DNA of 64,000 nt from Opisthorchis felineus. Lineage: Eukaryota; Platyhelminthes; Trematoda; Opisthorchiida; Opisthorchiidae. Of the stretch, positions 27,501 to 42,500 are shown one piece after another. The stretch's first letter is position 1, and each line of letters opens with the position of its first letter. Both the position numbers and the translations under genes were made by a program. The stretch is from positions 1,161,708 to 1,225,707 of the forward strand of contig SJOL01006491.1 in NCBI GenBank assembly GCA_004794785.1, written 5' to 3'. The notes beneath the pieces were generated by a model, which saw only the letters and a program-made list of their open reading frames with translations, had not been told where the DNA came from and ran no database searches.

Positions 27501-30500
27501 GTCGACCGATCCGTCCGTCCTTATAGCCATTTCGTTTCCAGTTTGTAGGACTGAAAAAAACGTGAATAACGGATCATTAAGCCCCTACTGATATTGCTTT
27601 CTCAACCAACGCCATATTTTCTAAACGAGGGTATTAACAAAATACGGTTGTCTATCTAGTCCTACGGGCTTAAGGTGGTTGAATTAGGCCTCCTAAGACC
27701 ACTGGGGTATTTTGCCTCTCCTGTGAATCGGAATTGTGTATTTGGCCGTGCATGACGGAAACTGCTGTCGTGCACTTTGGAAGGGTCTTTCCCGGGGTTA
27801 CAGTAGTAGCTGAGGGGCTAAGGTGAAGCTGCTTCGTTTTAGTTTCAATTTGCACTGACAACTGGAGGTGTACTGATTTCAAGTGGTCGTGATAAGTACA
27901 GAAAAAAGGATACAACACCAACAGATCAAAAATACTTACACTTTCCGTCCCAATTCGCCGAGGATTAAGAGATTCAAATAGATTTGAGTGACCGAGGAGT
28001 CCGGATTCTGCAGAATGGGAAAAACAATGGGCAAGTTAGAAACTGCCGAACATATGGAACACTAATAGGGTGAATTGAGGATTAAAAATCATTAACAAGC
28101 TGGGCACAGAACCCTATTACCTGGTTTGCTGCTCACTGTTTTTCAAGTTACATTTCAGCTCTTTGCAGAGAACAGGCAGCTAAAAATCGACTCGCCTCTC
28201 GATAAGGATACTTTTACAGAAAAGCCCAGATGTGTGTACAAGACGGGGTGGATTCTCACCTCAGGACGGTCAGGCGCATTTAGATTCCCAATTACGTGCT
28301 TTTAAAGCGCCTCAAGAACGGTATAACCAGACGGCTGCGCCTCCCGAGCATCATACTCTGGGTCAATATGGAAACGCGGAGAGCTGTTCACGGTAATCCG
28401 ACACATTTCGAAAAGTAAAAGGCACTTAAACATGGCGTCACGGTTACGCGTTGATGCGGCCATGAGTTCTAGAATAAAGGTGCTGAGCAACGAACACTAT
28501 TTAGGTGAAAAGTTAAAGGCAAGGGAAATAATTCAGGGACATCTGTAATGCCTGATGCTTTAATGATACGGCAGGCAACCTAAGCAATACGCACATGACA
28601 CACACACATGGACGTGATAAAAAAAATACCAATGTGCCTTCGACTCCGCCAAATCCATGCGGAGCTCTGATTTGCTCCTTATCCACTACGATCCGTCGCT
28701 GGAAATCGTTTTGGTGTCAGAGGCTTTGAACTATGGTTTTGGCGCAGTGATTTCGCATGTATTCATTGTCTCTAGCGATGGGCCACTCTGCCTCTGGAAA
28801 ACGACTTCAAGATCAAGTACCAGTCCACCACCAGCCTCGGACAAGCCGATGCACTATCGCGTCCCATTGATTCCAGCAGGCCACAATTGCCTCAATTACC
28901 TTGCAGCCGGAGGTGAACAGCTTAGTGTCGGAAGCAGTTCGCACCCTCTCAACGACTGCAGACATAGTCCGCCAGGCTACCAACCAAGACCTCGTGCTGC
29001 AGCAAGTCATCAAGTACCATCGCAATCAGTGGCCGCGTACCTGCCAAAGAGACGAACTGAGACCTTACTTCAACCGGCGTGACGGACTATCACTAGCCGA
29101 CGGATGCCTTTTATTTTCAGAACGTGTTGTCATCCCAAAGGAGTTACAACCAGCCTATTGAGTCAGTTTCAGAAAGGGCACCCGACCTCTAATGGACTCC
29201 CAGATTGAGCAAGTCTCAAAATCTGGCCTGCGGTGTGGTGAAGCATCTAAGTCACCCGTAAAAACCTACCTACGGTCGTGGCCGCAGCCGATCGAACCCT
29301 GATATCGTCTTCGCGTTGACTACACAGGTTCGGTTTGATCGTGGTCAGCGCTTACAGAAAATGGCCGGAAATTCTTTCAGTGAACAGCCCCACAACTCCG
29401 GCGATTGTTCAGTCGCTTTGGAACATCAGAGATTATTGTATCCGACAACGGCAGTCAGTCATCGGCGTTCGCAGAATTTTGTCGGGAGTATGACATAACT
29501 CATGTCCGCTCGCCGCCGTTTCACCCACGGTCAAACGCTTCGTTGACACTCTGAAGCGTGCACTTAAGAAGTCCAAAGGGGAGGGACCGACGGAATAGAT
29601 TTTGCCAAGGTTCCTGTTAGTATATTGAGCGACGCCAAACCCAAATTCACCTGATGGATTGTCACCAGCGGAGGCACTACCCCAACGGAAGCTCCGAACA
29701 CCGCATGACACTATTCGGCCACAGAAAAGGCAGTTGAGTCACCGCAACACGATAATGGAGAAGTAGTTCAAACGGCATTAAGGTTGAACGGCGCGCTCCT
29801 TCAGCGAAGGCTAGAGTGTCGTTTTGATACTGCAGCGGCAGACACCCTAAACGGATCCCAAGACACATCCTGCGTGGAAAGGTGCTGTACGAGATCCAAG
29901 TTGGCCTAAACAGGTAGATCCGACACACAAACTAAATCCGGCCGGCAAATGCGCAGATCCTGTCCCCCCCAGACCCCCGAGAGTTAGCTTGACCGCCGTA
30001 GCGACGACAAGGTGGAATACCCATTTAATCCACAATTCCATTGCTAATCACGCCAGTCACGCCCTTCGGGCAAGTCGACTAAGGTTACGCATACATGGTC
30101 AGTGTCTCCGCTTTACCCACCAAGCCTACACTCGTTCACCAATATGAACCTAAATCCGTTGCCGCGGTGGGCACAGGTCGTCAGGATATCGATCCAGCAG
30201 TCTATTGATCTGTTTTTGGCTCCACAATGTACGCGTCATCGTTTGGTCGATCGAGCATATGCTTTCTTATTTTGTTCAATCCAAGACAGCTTCTGAGTGA
30301 ACATCCCTAATTCATGGCTGATGTTTGAGTACTATTCAGCCGCACTGAGATAATTCAGATCGACCGGTGTGGTTGAACTGCCATATCTTTTTTTGGCCCA
30401 ACTGGCTTCCCTACTCTTATGCTAGTGCCTTGTGTATACCACGCTGGGAAAGAAAACAGTTGGGGATCATCCCACTTGTTGGTTCTACATAATGAGAACC

Positions 30501-33500
30501 ATTCAGTAAACCAGGCCTAACAGCAGCTCCATTTGCTCTCCTGCTCTTGAAGTGATTATTCCTGTTCTTGAAACTATGATATCTGAAATGATATAATCCT
30601 GGGCACTGACGTTGAGCGATCTATACCACAGTTGTACCGCATCGGAAAGTATATCGTCCACAACAATGACGGAGTTAGTCAAAAGGTAATCAAAAAAAGA
30701 CAAGAGGTAAAAAGTGACAGTTTCGGATGTTACAACACGTCATATTTTGAAAAAAAAAACAGACGCTAAGAAATAGTGAATTTTCGTCAGGACGTCGCGA
30801 TAAATCTATGAATGAAGTTTTCTTAATTACTTTTGTGAAAGATCACGGGGGACGGAAAATAAGTGCCAGCATAGATAAACTGTCGAATCAGTCTTCTCTG
30901 GGCGCCATATACGCGTTATATGTACAGGAAATACTGTAAGGCGTGGCAGCTTCGAGACTTCGAATGACGGGTATGTCACTCGCATTATAAACGGTTGCCT
31001 TTGACCACTGAAAAGGGGTATATGTTCACCTTGCAGAACTTGCATTCAAATTACGAACCATTGCCTCGGGGGGGGGGGGTTGATAGTAATGGGGTTGTAT
31101 TATTAGAGGACAATCAGTTCAGCAGAACGATCAGTTACATTATACGCAGTTTAGTTCGCTAACTTCGAACTGGCTTTTCTGGATAGGTTGTGAGACGCAT
31201 AAAGAGAAGCATACTACACAGTTCTCGCCTATACCTATCTTCTCAGTTAACCCATAGACAAATACGGTTAGACTCAGACCCAGTGCTGGATTTTGAATCG
31301 TACGGTGGCCACAAATTGAAAAGAAAGTTTAAGGTTGGACAGCAAGTTCAGATATCTTACTCTGACAGCTGCAATCAGGCGGTCTACAGCGACACCAACA
31401 GATGCGACCGAACTGGAAGCTTTACTAGAGGACACCGTAGGCAACTCGGCTAGTAGTTCGGCCACGCACTGAGCAAGGCTAGACAGGGCATCTCGATGAA
31501 GGAGGACAGAAGAGGTGGAACCCGAAGCCACCAACAGCCCGCTGCCGTTCAATGGAGCCAGGAGGCGAGACAAGAACAACTAAAATAAGGCGGTGGGAAA
31601 GGGACGGGTAAAGAGACAGGGGTTATAAAACATTCAATGAATTCTCAAAACATATCGGACGAAGGTGCGAGAACGACACTGGAACGAATGCATCGGAAAA
31701 GTCCGCGAGAGATTCAGAAAAAGGGCAAACAATCTTCATACAGGAAACTACTCCCAAGGTTGCTGAGAACTGTTCGACAGCCCACGATCAGTTTCGCTCT
31801 TCTTGGGGCTCATCAGGTAGGCGCAGTCCCCGAGTTTCCGTCAACCTTATGTTCTACTTGAGCATCATACACGAGGGATTCACTTGAGTCTCCCGTGAAA
31901 ACCAAATTGATTTGCAAATGAGTGTATTTGGCAAACAATCTTCTTCCAAAAAGCACAATGAACACATCACGCAATCAAGCTTGTGACCCCACACAGCAAA
32001 CTCAGCCTACTTCACATTATGCACCTCCTTTAATTGTAAAAATAATGATTTTAATGATAAACGTCACTCAGTTTGGAGAAGTCCGGCAATTGGAAACGTA
32101 CAGCTTGAACCCATCGCCAAGCCAAAAATGTGCTTTTTCATACACCTAAGTGAAAGCTATCGAACAGTTATCAGAAGCAGGGGCAAATGGTGATCTGCAT
32201 CCAGTCAGAATTCCTAATTTCCTAAGACTCACGAGCCGGGTCGTTCTCGATACAGCAGGAGTTTTTTCGAGTGTTTTTTCGGAGTGTTTTCGAGGCCAGT
32301 GGCTACGAAGTTTTCTCTTTCATATTTTCGGATTGTTTTTATAGACACTTGAAATTTGGATTTTGTTCCTAACATCACCATTGTTCTCTCTGTATGGCAA
32401 CCGCAAACTCAAGCCTGGTGAATATTCTTTGTTTCTATGAAAGATTATCTCGCTTACAGAACATCCAGGCTCTTAGTAACTGCGTCAAGGAGCGATGTAG
32501 TTGCCTGTTCTAGGAACACTAAGACCTTGTAAGAAAACAAAAGCAGATTTCCACCCACAATGGGTTTGCAGCTGAGGCGATAATAGTAAATAGTAATTGA
32601 TATCGGAGCAATGGTTTTAGTAATAATGATGTTCAACTCAATTTTTGGTTATATAGGCTGTCGGGAGCAGCTATAACGTGTGCTGTGCAACCACAAAAGC
32701 GTCGATGTACAAACCTTCTTACCAAGCAACAAGGGCCGGAAAAAGAGATAATTCCTTCTCCGTTGGGATTCTATAAAAAGTAAAGTAACCAGCATAGAAA
32801 CGTAGAAAATTAGAAGGTGAATTTCTCTGCAACGAACTAAGTGAGAACGGGTTTGAAACCATGTAGAATAGCACCATCGTTTGGGGCGCAGAACGGACAT
32901 AGGAGCCCTGTGTCGGATGAACAAAATGAAAGTAGCGAAAAACCAGCTTACACCACGCGCAATACACCAGCACTAAACCAAACCGGGCCTGAGTAGGTGA
33001 AGTAATGTTGCAAATTTCACTCGTCACCCCACTCATTTTCTCACTTGACCGACCGTCAGTGTACTGGTGAGCGTATTCTGCGTACAGTGTTGACACGACA
33101 CACAAGCAACTGGAACGTCTCAATCTGCGGATGTTTCAGTCACGTATACTTATCTAGGCCTAAAAGCGTGCAGCGGGAACACATATGAGATACACATAAT
33201 GTGACCGGTTGTTTTGCAACATGCCGACAGTTTGACAGCGTAGAGTTTCACTGGTGAGTTCAGAAGAGTATGAAACCCATCTTATGATGTCTACACGGAC
33301 TATGTATCTATCAGCATCATTAGATAAGTAACACAAAGTGGACGAAAACTGTTGTCGACAAATTCTAACTGACTGAAGCATCAGATGAAATGAACCAATC
33401 ATAATTTTCCTTTTTTTCTTTTTCCTTTTCTCACTATTGTATTCGCACAGTCTTTTTTGTGTGCGTCATTAAGCCTCATCGACTTGATCTGACAAAAAAT

Positions 33501-36500
33501 GGAACGATGATGAACAAACAGGAACTGTCACAGTCTGGCCACAGCCAACGTCTGGATTTCGCGAGTCGTTCGCTGGTCAAAAACTATCGAACAAGGCTAC
33601 ACAATGGCCTCAACAATTCCTGACGTGCTCGAAATGTCCGTGCGGCCTGAAGAAAATCAGAGTGGTTGTGGTGTGGTCTTTTGCGATAGGAGGGAGAAAG
33701 AAGTGAGGAAGCTGGTTCGACTGAAGAGCTTGGTGATTTAGTAACAACTGTTCAACGACACTCTGAGGCAGTCTGAGTTCAAACCTTAAAATGCGAACTG
33801 AGATACATAAATTTCAAGATCCATAGGGGGAGAAGCTGATCAAACTGCCTAGGAGGGTCTCTTCAACTCGAAACTTGTATGTTGTTAAAACTACACACAT
33901 CAATGCAAAAGTTCGGAAAACCTTCCAAGGGACTTTAGGTGTAGTCGGCAACATTTATCAAGATGCCAGTGGAGTTTACTGGTACTTGTAGCAAGACTTG
34001 GAATTTGAATTACAAAAGCACACGGACAGTAGCGTTTGTTGGGGCATTTTTATCGCTTTCATCATCATCACGATTGACAGCAACACCAGTTGATAACACT
34101 GGTGCCTCACCGCCATGCAACTATGTCAATTTATTTGAATAAAGCCTTATTCTTGGGAAGAAGAAAAAGTGGGACAGGGAAGGGAAGGGGACCTAGGGCA
34201 AGCCTACAACGAATTTCCGAGGTGCCTTCCAACACTCAGTCAGACAATCTGGATAGAAACTGACAGACAGCATGAACGCCATTGGCATCGGTCAGCTGCC
34301 AAGTCTCTACTGAAATTTATGTACAGAATGGCTACCTTGGACCACCTGAATGATTTTCTTTCACTAAACTGGTGATGGACAGCTTGAACAAGAGGAATTC
34401 ACAGTGAGGTGTGTGTATGGAACGATGGATTCGAAAGCTAAAGATAGAAGATAGTCACAAACTGTTGAAAAAGTGCTTTCAGCTTATGCCATAGTTACGA
34501 AACTAGCCACCAGAACTAGCATTTGTTGAGACATGCTCACCGCTCCCGAGAATCATCTAAACGATACCTCACTGAATTCGTTTTAAACATTGAAGTAGAC
34601 AACTGCACAGCGGTGAGACCCACCGTCATGATTCCGCCTTGTTCTTGTCCATTTCGAATCGCACGTTGACCAATGGCGCGCATGAGACGTAACATAGCCC
34701 CCAATGCTTGTCCTCGCAACAGCGGAGAGTGAGCCAATCCGATGACGGGTTGAACAAAAGCATTGGTAGTTATGAACTGGGTGATACGAGCATCGAAACC
34801 ATTATGGTCTGCACTGAATGATTCCAACAGTAATGACACCAGATGGATAGCCAGCTACAACAGGAAAAGGATTACCAAAGAATATGTGTAAGAAACCTGT
34901 AAGTCACACGGAAGTTTCGTTCACAGGTAAGTCGGTCTGGATGAGACTAAGGCTTTCCGTCACACAGTTTCCTGTTGAGGAACAGGCTTCCGGGCTGCAA
35001 ATAGATCATCATCATCATCACTGACAGCAACACCAGATGAGGCCTCTGGTGCTTCAGGGTCGCGCAACTATGTCATTTCATGTGAATAAGGCCTTATAAC
35101 GGAAAGAAAAAAATGGGACAGGAAGGGGGACCTAGGGCTAGCCTACAACAAACATCTCCAGCACTCAATCGGATAAAGTGTGGAGAAAATGATAGCATGA
35201 ACGCCACTGAAACCTGTTAGCCACCATATCGTTCAGCGTCTCCAGCCAAGCACAGGGTTGGTCATGAGGACCCCATCCTGGAAGCCGAACAACACAAACT
35301 TCACCCAAAAACTTTTCGTAGGATCATTCCCTTCTGCCGTGTTATATTCTGTCCACTTGAGTTTCCGCCACTCCGAAGTAGGCACGGAAAACAACGCTCG
35401 TTTTGGCAGCCGGCTACTCGACATGGCCCATGACCATCCATCTTAGCTTGCAATGCTGAATGCATTCTTTGAGTGGAGTGCCATCTGTTTCACCAGAGAC
35501 CCGTTTCCAGATCATCTTATTGCGAATTTGCTGGTTTCAGCCGATTCCATCTATAGTTCTGAGATGTTGGTGGTCAAAGACTTGAAGATGTCTCAGATCC
35601 TCCATCCGAAGCAACCAAGTTTCACAGGGGTAAAACAATACAGCCCGCACTGTAGTTTGACCTACGCGTCCTTTGAGACCTAGCGAAATGCCTTTTGATG
35701 CCAGAAGTGGAGGAAATTGGAAAAAAACAATTGTGGCTTTCGAGAGTCTTGCCGTCAGATATAATGCTACTTCCGAGATACGTATAGCGTTCCACAACCT
35801 GGACTGCCACTCTTTGAATCCTTAGGTGCATGTTTAAAGACTGTGCGTCCCACAGCATGACTTCGCATTTTGTCGCAAATGGAAACACACAAACAATAGG
35901 GACTGAACAAGGTCTCCGACGAACACCATTTCCGGCTAGCACAACGCAGTCAGCGCATCACAACTGAGACGGGGATTCAAAACTCATGCAGAGAATGCCC
36001 TCACTCAAAAAGTGAAGAAAATTATGCCGCTAGAAGGATCGTGTAAGATGAATGAAGTGCTATCGAGCTGGCTACTTTCACTAACTTTCAACAGTACGTT
36101 AACTCTGATACATGAACACAGTGCAGTCGCAAACTGATGCGGCAGTACCGCTGCACAGGACACGGATTTACCGTTATCGGAAATGAAGATCACAATAACC
36201 CACAACTGAGGTTCAGATGGATGTAGGTATTTATGACCTATTGTAATGATGTTTTCAGGTTATGCATCCAAAGTAACGTGTCACCTGTGAGCCTAGCGTG
36301 GAAAAAGGAAGAACCATCAAAAACACGTCGTTCACCATACGATCCACAGTGGTTCGAGTACAGAAAGATGCTCAGGAGTTCCAGCTGTGCAATACCACCT
36401 GAGATGTCATGTGCTATTTACCGATCGATGCTGGAGAAGCAGTCGTGGTTAATCGCTATAACCAACAACAAACAAATTAATGCGGGCAGTGACATAAAAC

Positions 36501-39500
36501 CAGCAGTGATGGACCAAAACGATCGATTTAATCAAGTCATACCTGGTCTTGTTCGGAAGTAAGCAGTTTGGGGAGCACTTCGAAAACCGTGTCCAAACAG
36601 TGTGGGCCAACCAGACCGGGATGCTTTGACCAGATAGTGTAAAGACAACGTAGGGTGGCCAGACGCAAAAGTCGATCATTCTTCGACAAGAAGGTCGCTA
36701 ATTCGTCGGAGGCTTTTGGCTAGAGAGTAAAAGTACGTAAGGACGATTTGAAGAGAATCAATCTGTTTCAGTAAGCATAAGACGGATTATGTCGGGGATC
36801 AATTCATTATTACGAAGGAGGTGTGGTCAAATAACTCAATTAGTTATGGTACCATAAGTCGCCATGTTAAGGTGTAATCAGAGTCGGCAGACAAGCCTGT
36901 TCTGCCATAAATTCATGACCAAGAATGCTCTAAAAACCAAAAGTACCCGAAACTCACTAGGAATTGTCTCAAGTTCAGTGTGAATGGTGATCTGAAACGG
37001 AAATGGGAAAATCCCAAAATGAGATACACAGGAACGTGTAACCTGCGATAAGCACTTTCAACTCCACCAACGAACAGACATGCAATATGATCAAAACAAG
37101 AAGCAGGGATGTAACCATTCATCACCGTTCAGTTCTGCTTGCCAGCTATAAACCATGTACTAAGGGAACGTTGGTTCCAGCTGATACAGTCTCGGTCACC
37201 GGAAAACGAGAGGATGGAAGAGGTATAACCAAACATTGGAGGTGATGGTTCGACCAGTTACTTGGAGTTGAATCAGTCCAGTTGTTTGAAGAAACGGGAA
37301 ACTGGGTAGCTGCACATCTGACAGCGCACTTTAATAATGTGGTTGGATAATGGACACCCGAGAGAAAAAATGGTAGGGAACTTTCCAAAATCAGCCATCC
37401 GAACTGAACCCTAGCCTATCGACGTAATGATGGGAATCAAAACGAAAGTAGTGTCAACCTGCGCAAAATGCGGTAAATATGGGGCACCAAGGTCCAAATA
37501 ATATTACTGCCACGCAAGAATGCCAAACTAGATCCAGCTGCGTGTCTACAAATTGATGCACAGCTGAGTCCAAACGGCTTCTATTTACAACTGCATCACA
37601 AGGCGATCGATGAGCCACGAAGGGCTCATTGTTGAGATCTGCTTGAATATAAACCAAAGTTGCAAGTATAAGTAAAATATATTGTTCAACCGTTGCCGAA
37701 GGTCTCATAATTGGGTGTGGGCGCCAACAGAGAACATGTCGATCACATTGCAACCGAGCTGCCTGGCACGATTACACTAACATACCTACGGAGGTAGAAC
37801 AGAATAAAGCACTCCAACAGAGAATGAGCCGTAACAGCGGATGGCACCGAAGTTGGACGCACCTTCGTTACCGTATATTTCCTCAGCTTAACGACTTTTA
37901 TCATACTTGATAACGCAATTAATTTCAAAAAGTCCACTGTATAGAATGATCTCCCGAGTAAACCGAAGCGAATCAAACCAAAAAGAGAGGGAAGGACGTA
38001 AATAAACGCCTAAGCTGAAGTTCCGAGTGGCCCATAAGACGCGGACATAAACAAACACCACACAACCGAAAGCATACCGCAAAAGATGGTGAGGACGGCA
38101 AAGTTACGCTACACAATAAAAAAACAAGACATACACGGAAATGATGTGGATTGCGCGGACAGTTGTGAGGCGAGTAAGTTCGTTGGTGAGTCGACGATAG
38201 AGCACTTCCAAGCATTGTTCCAAACGGTCTGCTCCAATCAAGTCACCCAGTTGATTGATGAAAACCGCGCTGAGTCGATGAGATAGATCACAGGAAAGAA
38301 ACATCGTCAGTCGGAACAGCTTAGTGGTGGACACAATGAATCACAGCCCGTTGCTTCACATACACCAAGGCCGAACTCAAGATAGCTCAGTGGTTAAGGC
38401 GCGAACTCACTGACCAGAGGGCCTGTGGTTCTAACCCGACCTCTGCATCTCGAATGCTTCTATCTAGGCCCGGACAACCAGGTAGTATCCCAGCCCTCGT
38501 GCTTCCTTCGGGTTGCATGGCACCTGTGGTCCCAGTGGGTGTTACAGCTGAACGATTATTATTATTATTATTTTCCCGTATTATTGTATTGTTACAACGG
38601 TAACACTACCTAGCTTTGGCGTCCTTTCGGTGCACAGGTGGCATACAATACGTGGGAAGAGGTTTAGCTACTGCAAACATGGACAAAAACAATCGAACAT
38701 AGGGACTAGTTCACACTTAGTTAAAAAACGATCATCTTCTGGCCTAAATAGGATATCTAAAGGGTAATCCAACTCTAAGAGGGCTAATAGAGGGCAGCAC
38801 AAAATGCAGAATTGAAGTTTTTTGGTGAAACTCACGCCGAAGTCACTGCCTTCTCCTTCAGCTCGAGGTCCCGATCGTTAGCTTCGAGTAAAGTGTAAAG
38901 TGGAGCCAGCAGTGTCTGTGCTTGTCCTTCTTGACCTAAAACGATAAAAGATAAGAGTAAGAGTAAGACGGGATGTATAGCAACGTTGAATGATTACGGC
39001 GAACGATGAGCGTAAGTGTAGCATGACAGTGATGCGCCAATAATAACAGTAATGTTACTGTCTGAGGCGATGACGGGTGTCGAGTCCATATGAGAAGGAG
39101 CTTGGCATGGCATGTTGTGCCACCGGTGCGATCCACCCGTCAGCCCAACTAACGATAGCCCTAGCTGATTAACTTGATACAGTGGAAACGGCTTGATTGG
39201 GACAGGGTAACTTGGCAATCCGATAAAAGCTAGAGAAAACCTACCATAACTGGTGACTAGAATAACAGTTCCGAATCATCAACAAGAACGTCCAAAACTG
39301 CTGAATGGTCGGACCGGCGACTGTAACCTGTGAGTGCCACATTGAACTGCATGGATGATGAACAGGAATTAAGGGACGTTCTCTGTCATCTGGGTGGCAC
39401 ACTTTGCCCACAAAATGAGGAGCTACTGGAAGATGAACGATTGCCGTTGATATCCGTGACGTTTGAAGGGTGGTGAGAAACATCCATAAATTCCTGTATG

Positions 39501-42500
39501 CTAGCATAAAGCGCGGTGGATCACCCTGGTGGAGTTCTAAACAGAGTAACAATCTTGCATATTGGAAGTGTAATTAGCATAAGCTCGCGTGCAGCAAGTT
39601 GCGACTAGCTCCTACCAATAAAAGGTCGGAACCATGATTGGGACACCACCACCTCTCGGGATATTTACCTACTGTAACAACCATTTCGCTAGGTTCATCG
39701 GGTGCTAAGGCTACTGCAATGAGAAGACTGTCTGCAGGATAAGCCATTTATTACGATTAGTCAAACAGTTGGTAAAGCAATTTAAACATGACTGGAATTC
39801 CCATCCAAGTAACAGTCGGCACTGACGCGAATTCAGTGTGCACTTGTCGTCCGTTGGAAGCCATATTCCGAATTGAAGCCGGATCTCCGGATCTCTCCGG
39901 AACATCGGATTATGACTGGCTCCGACATTCCTCACCTGTTGAGCTGAACCATGTCATGGGCTGCCTTGATGGCAGAACCCCAAAACCAGTATTTGTTTGT
40001 TGTCCAGGTCCATCTGTGGATACTGTCGCCGTGTAACTACCATCCGGATCGGGCAACCGCCTTGAAACTGAGAACATTCGTTTGATTCTCTCATGTAGGC
40101 TCGCTCACGTGGCTGCAGTCCTACCTACGTAAGCAGCAGGACGTCGTGATCATTGGCGGCAGATCTGCGCCAAACCGCAGACAGCGAACTCGCCTTAAAC
40201 TGGGTCAGTAAGAATCCAGAAAAATGCTTCGAGAAGGTAGAAAAACCGCTTCCGTACAATTTGGTGTTCGAGTCAAAACATAACCGATAGAAACTCGAAG
40301 GTTACAACTACCGGATGGGCCTCCTATCGGTAGCGGGCTGTTGAAGATTGTTCATAAATCTTACAACAAGAAAAAACAGGGCAAGATATGCACCCGTGAA
40401 CATCATAGGGAGAAAATGAAAAACATACCTAGTTGTCGTAAGTAGCATGACAGTATCTGGGTTAATTCCAATCCCTCCAGGGCAACACGATAGAATGGAT
40501 CGTGCATTGCCCAAAGAGCAAGCTAAAAAGCAGAAGCCAGAGGTAGCTGGTAAACAAAGGGTAGTATCGAGAAGGAGCATGGTGTAATTTGATTGGTAAT
40601 CCATTGCGTAAGCCAGGAAGAGAGAAAAAAACAAAGGAATATCGCTCACTTGGACCAGAAGGTTTAAGTTGGATTTGAAGCAGACCGGATTATGAGTGCC
40701 CAACAGTAGGACGACAAGGTTGACCATATCTATTTTTACTGTATTGTTGGTGGTAGGATCCCTATCAGGGAATGAAAAATACATCGTACAAGGATTGGTT
40801 TTTGCGAAACAGCCAGTTTTATATAAATGTCAGACTAAAGCCTAAATGAACAGGGTTTTTTGAAAAAACTGAGGTGCTTACCTAGGGAGAACATCCTTGG
40901 GAGTGGCCGAAATCTAGCAAACATGCGCTCAGTAACAACAATGAGTAGTGTGTTCTGTCAAGCAAATATAATGGGATATCTCGGACATCGTCCAAAATGA
41001 CATATGAAGCAGCCTCTGTGCAGTATATTCAACTGAAGAATATTGTTCACAAGAAATTCAGCAAGGATTCGCTGGAGTCATTAAGACCAAATTGGTTTGT
41101 AAATCAGTGCACTTCGCAGATAGCGTACATTGCGAGAGCAGGATAATAACAATAAACATTCAGCTGACACACTTTCGGTGCATAGCTACCAGGCTACCCG
41201 AGGGAAGCACGAGATACTGTCAGGTTGCCAAAGCCTTGACAAGAGCAGTCGAGATGCAGAGGGTGAGTTCGGACCAGACCTTCCGGTCAGTAAGTTGACG
41301 CCTTAGCCACTGAGCCATCCCGATTTCAAGATAAGGTCGACATAAACCTGAAGACTGCGTCTACCTGAGGAGAGCGAAACCAGCCGTGAACTGTCGGCTA
41401 GTTTTCACCAATCTTATGATCAGGATAAGTCCGCTGACCCACTGACGTAATAGTTATCAACCTAGGCCTAAGTAGTTGATTCATTTGCTGTACGGTACTT
41501 AAGGCGCGTGCAACCGAGGATCAAAGTTAGCAGAAAGCCTGTCATGGAAAAGGGGTTTCTCTTTCGCTGGAAAAAGATGATCAGTCAGGTGGAGGAAAAA
41601 GGCCAATTAGTTACGCCTATCGCAGCTCGTTTGAAAATCAGTGGAAAGCAAGGCTAAAATAAGGCCATGAAAAATCCCATCAGAACTTAATGAAACGATG
41701 GCTCAAAGCGCTGAACGGCTAGGAATACTGCCATATTGATGAGATGGTCGACTTTTTCAACTTTTCTGGTCGAGTTCTTACGGTTCCAGTTGATTTGGTC
41801 AAGACGCGTAATTTTGCAACATTTGTTCTCGCCGACGGAATTAGGATATTGGGAATAGTATCACCCTGTATTAGTACTGTAGTACTACTCTCTCTTCGTT
41901 GCACTAAGTATGCTTGGGTCCATATTTAAAACCCCAAAACATCGTGGAAATAATTCCTCGCTGGAGGAGTCAACAAATTTATACACTAGAGTAATGAAAA
42001 GCGGTCGTGTACAACTGCTTTAAACATGCAGTGAAATATATTGCTCCGTCCGGAGTTAATCAACTAGTTAATCAATATTATTTCACATCTGCAACCGAAG
42101 TAAATATGGTGGACCTCAGCAATGGTCATCAGCCCCATCCCATTGGTCAATAGTAACCAGTATGCCTTGTGCCAAATACTCATGAGAAAGACAAAACAAG
42201 GGACTTCTACTCGAAGATTTACTCGGTTAGCATTGATGAGTCGAGCTGCTTCATCCATCGTTCCACACTGCAGTTGTGACAAGCTTCAAAGAAAAGTTTG
42301 TATGTGCATCTTAAGCTAAATTATCGGCTGGACCGAATCCAGCTCAGTAAATGAGCCTGTTCGTGTGACAGAATAGTCTGGAGGCAGTGCGCATGACAGT
42401 AACCACTCGATATGACAGTGTACCAGATAAATTTGGGTTCAATGGCATAATAGTCTAATAGGCTAACGAAATAAGAGGAGAGTAGGTGAAGTACCAATAC

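Noticed and set aside
36449..36679. Minus-strand frame overlapping exon 17
   Set aside because: It is a shadow frame; the CAND1 homology lies in another frame of the same exon.
37980..38020. Possible CAND1 micro-exon encoding YLRPSL
   Set aside because: The acceptor fits, but no downstream donor gives the phase required by exon 17; kept only as a hint.
39788..40036. Plus-strand frame with an even amino-acid composition
   Set aside because: It looked coding at first, but I can name no family, and it lies antisense in CAND1 intron 13 without support.
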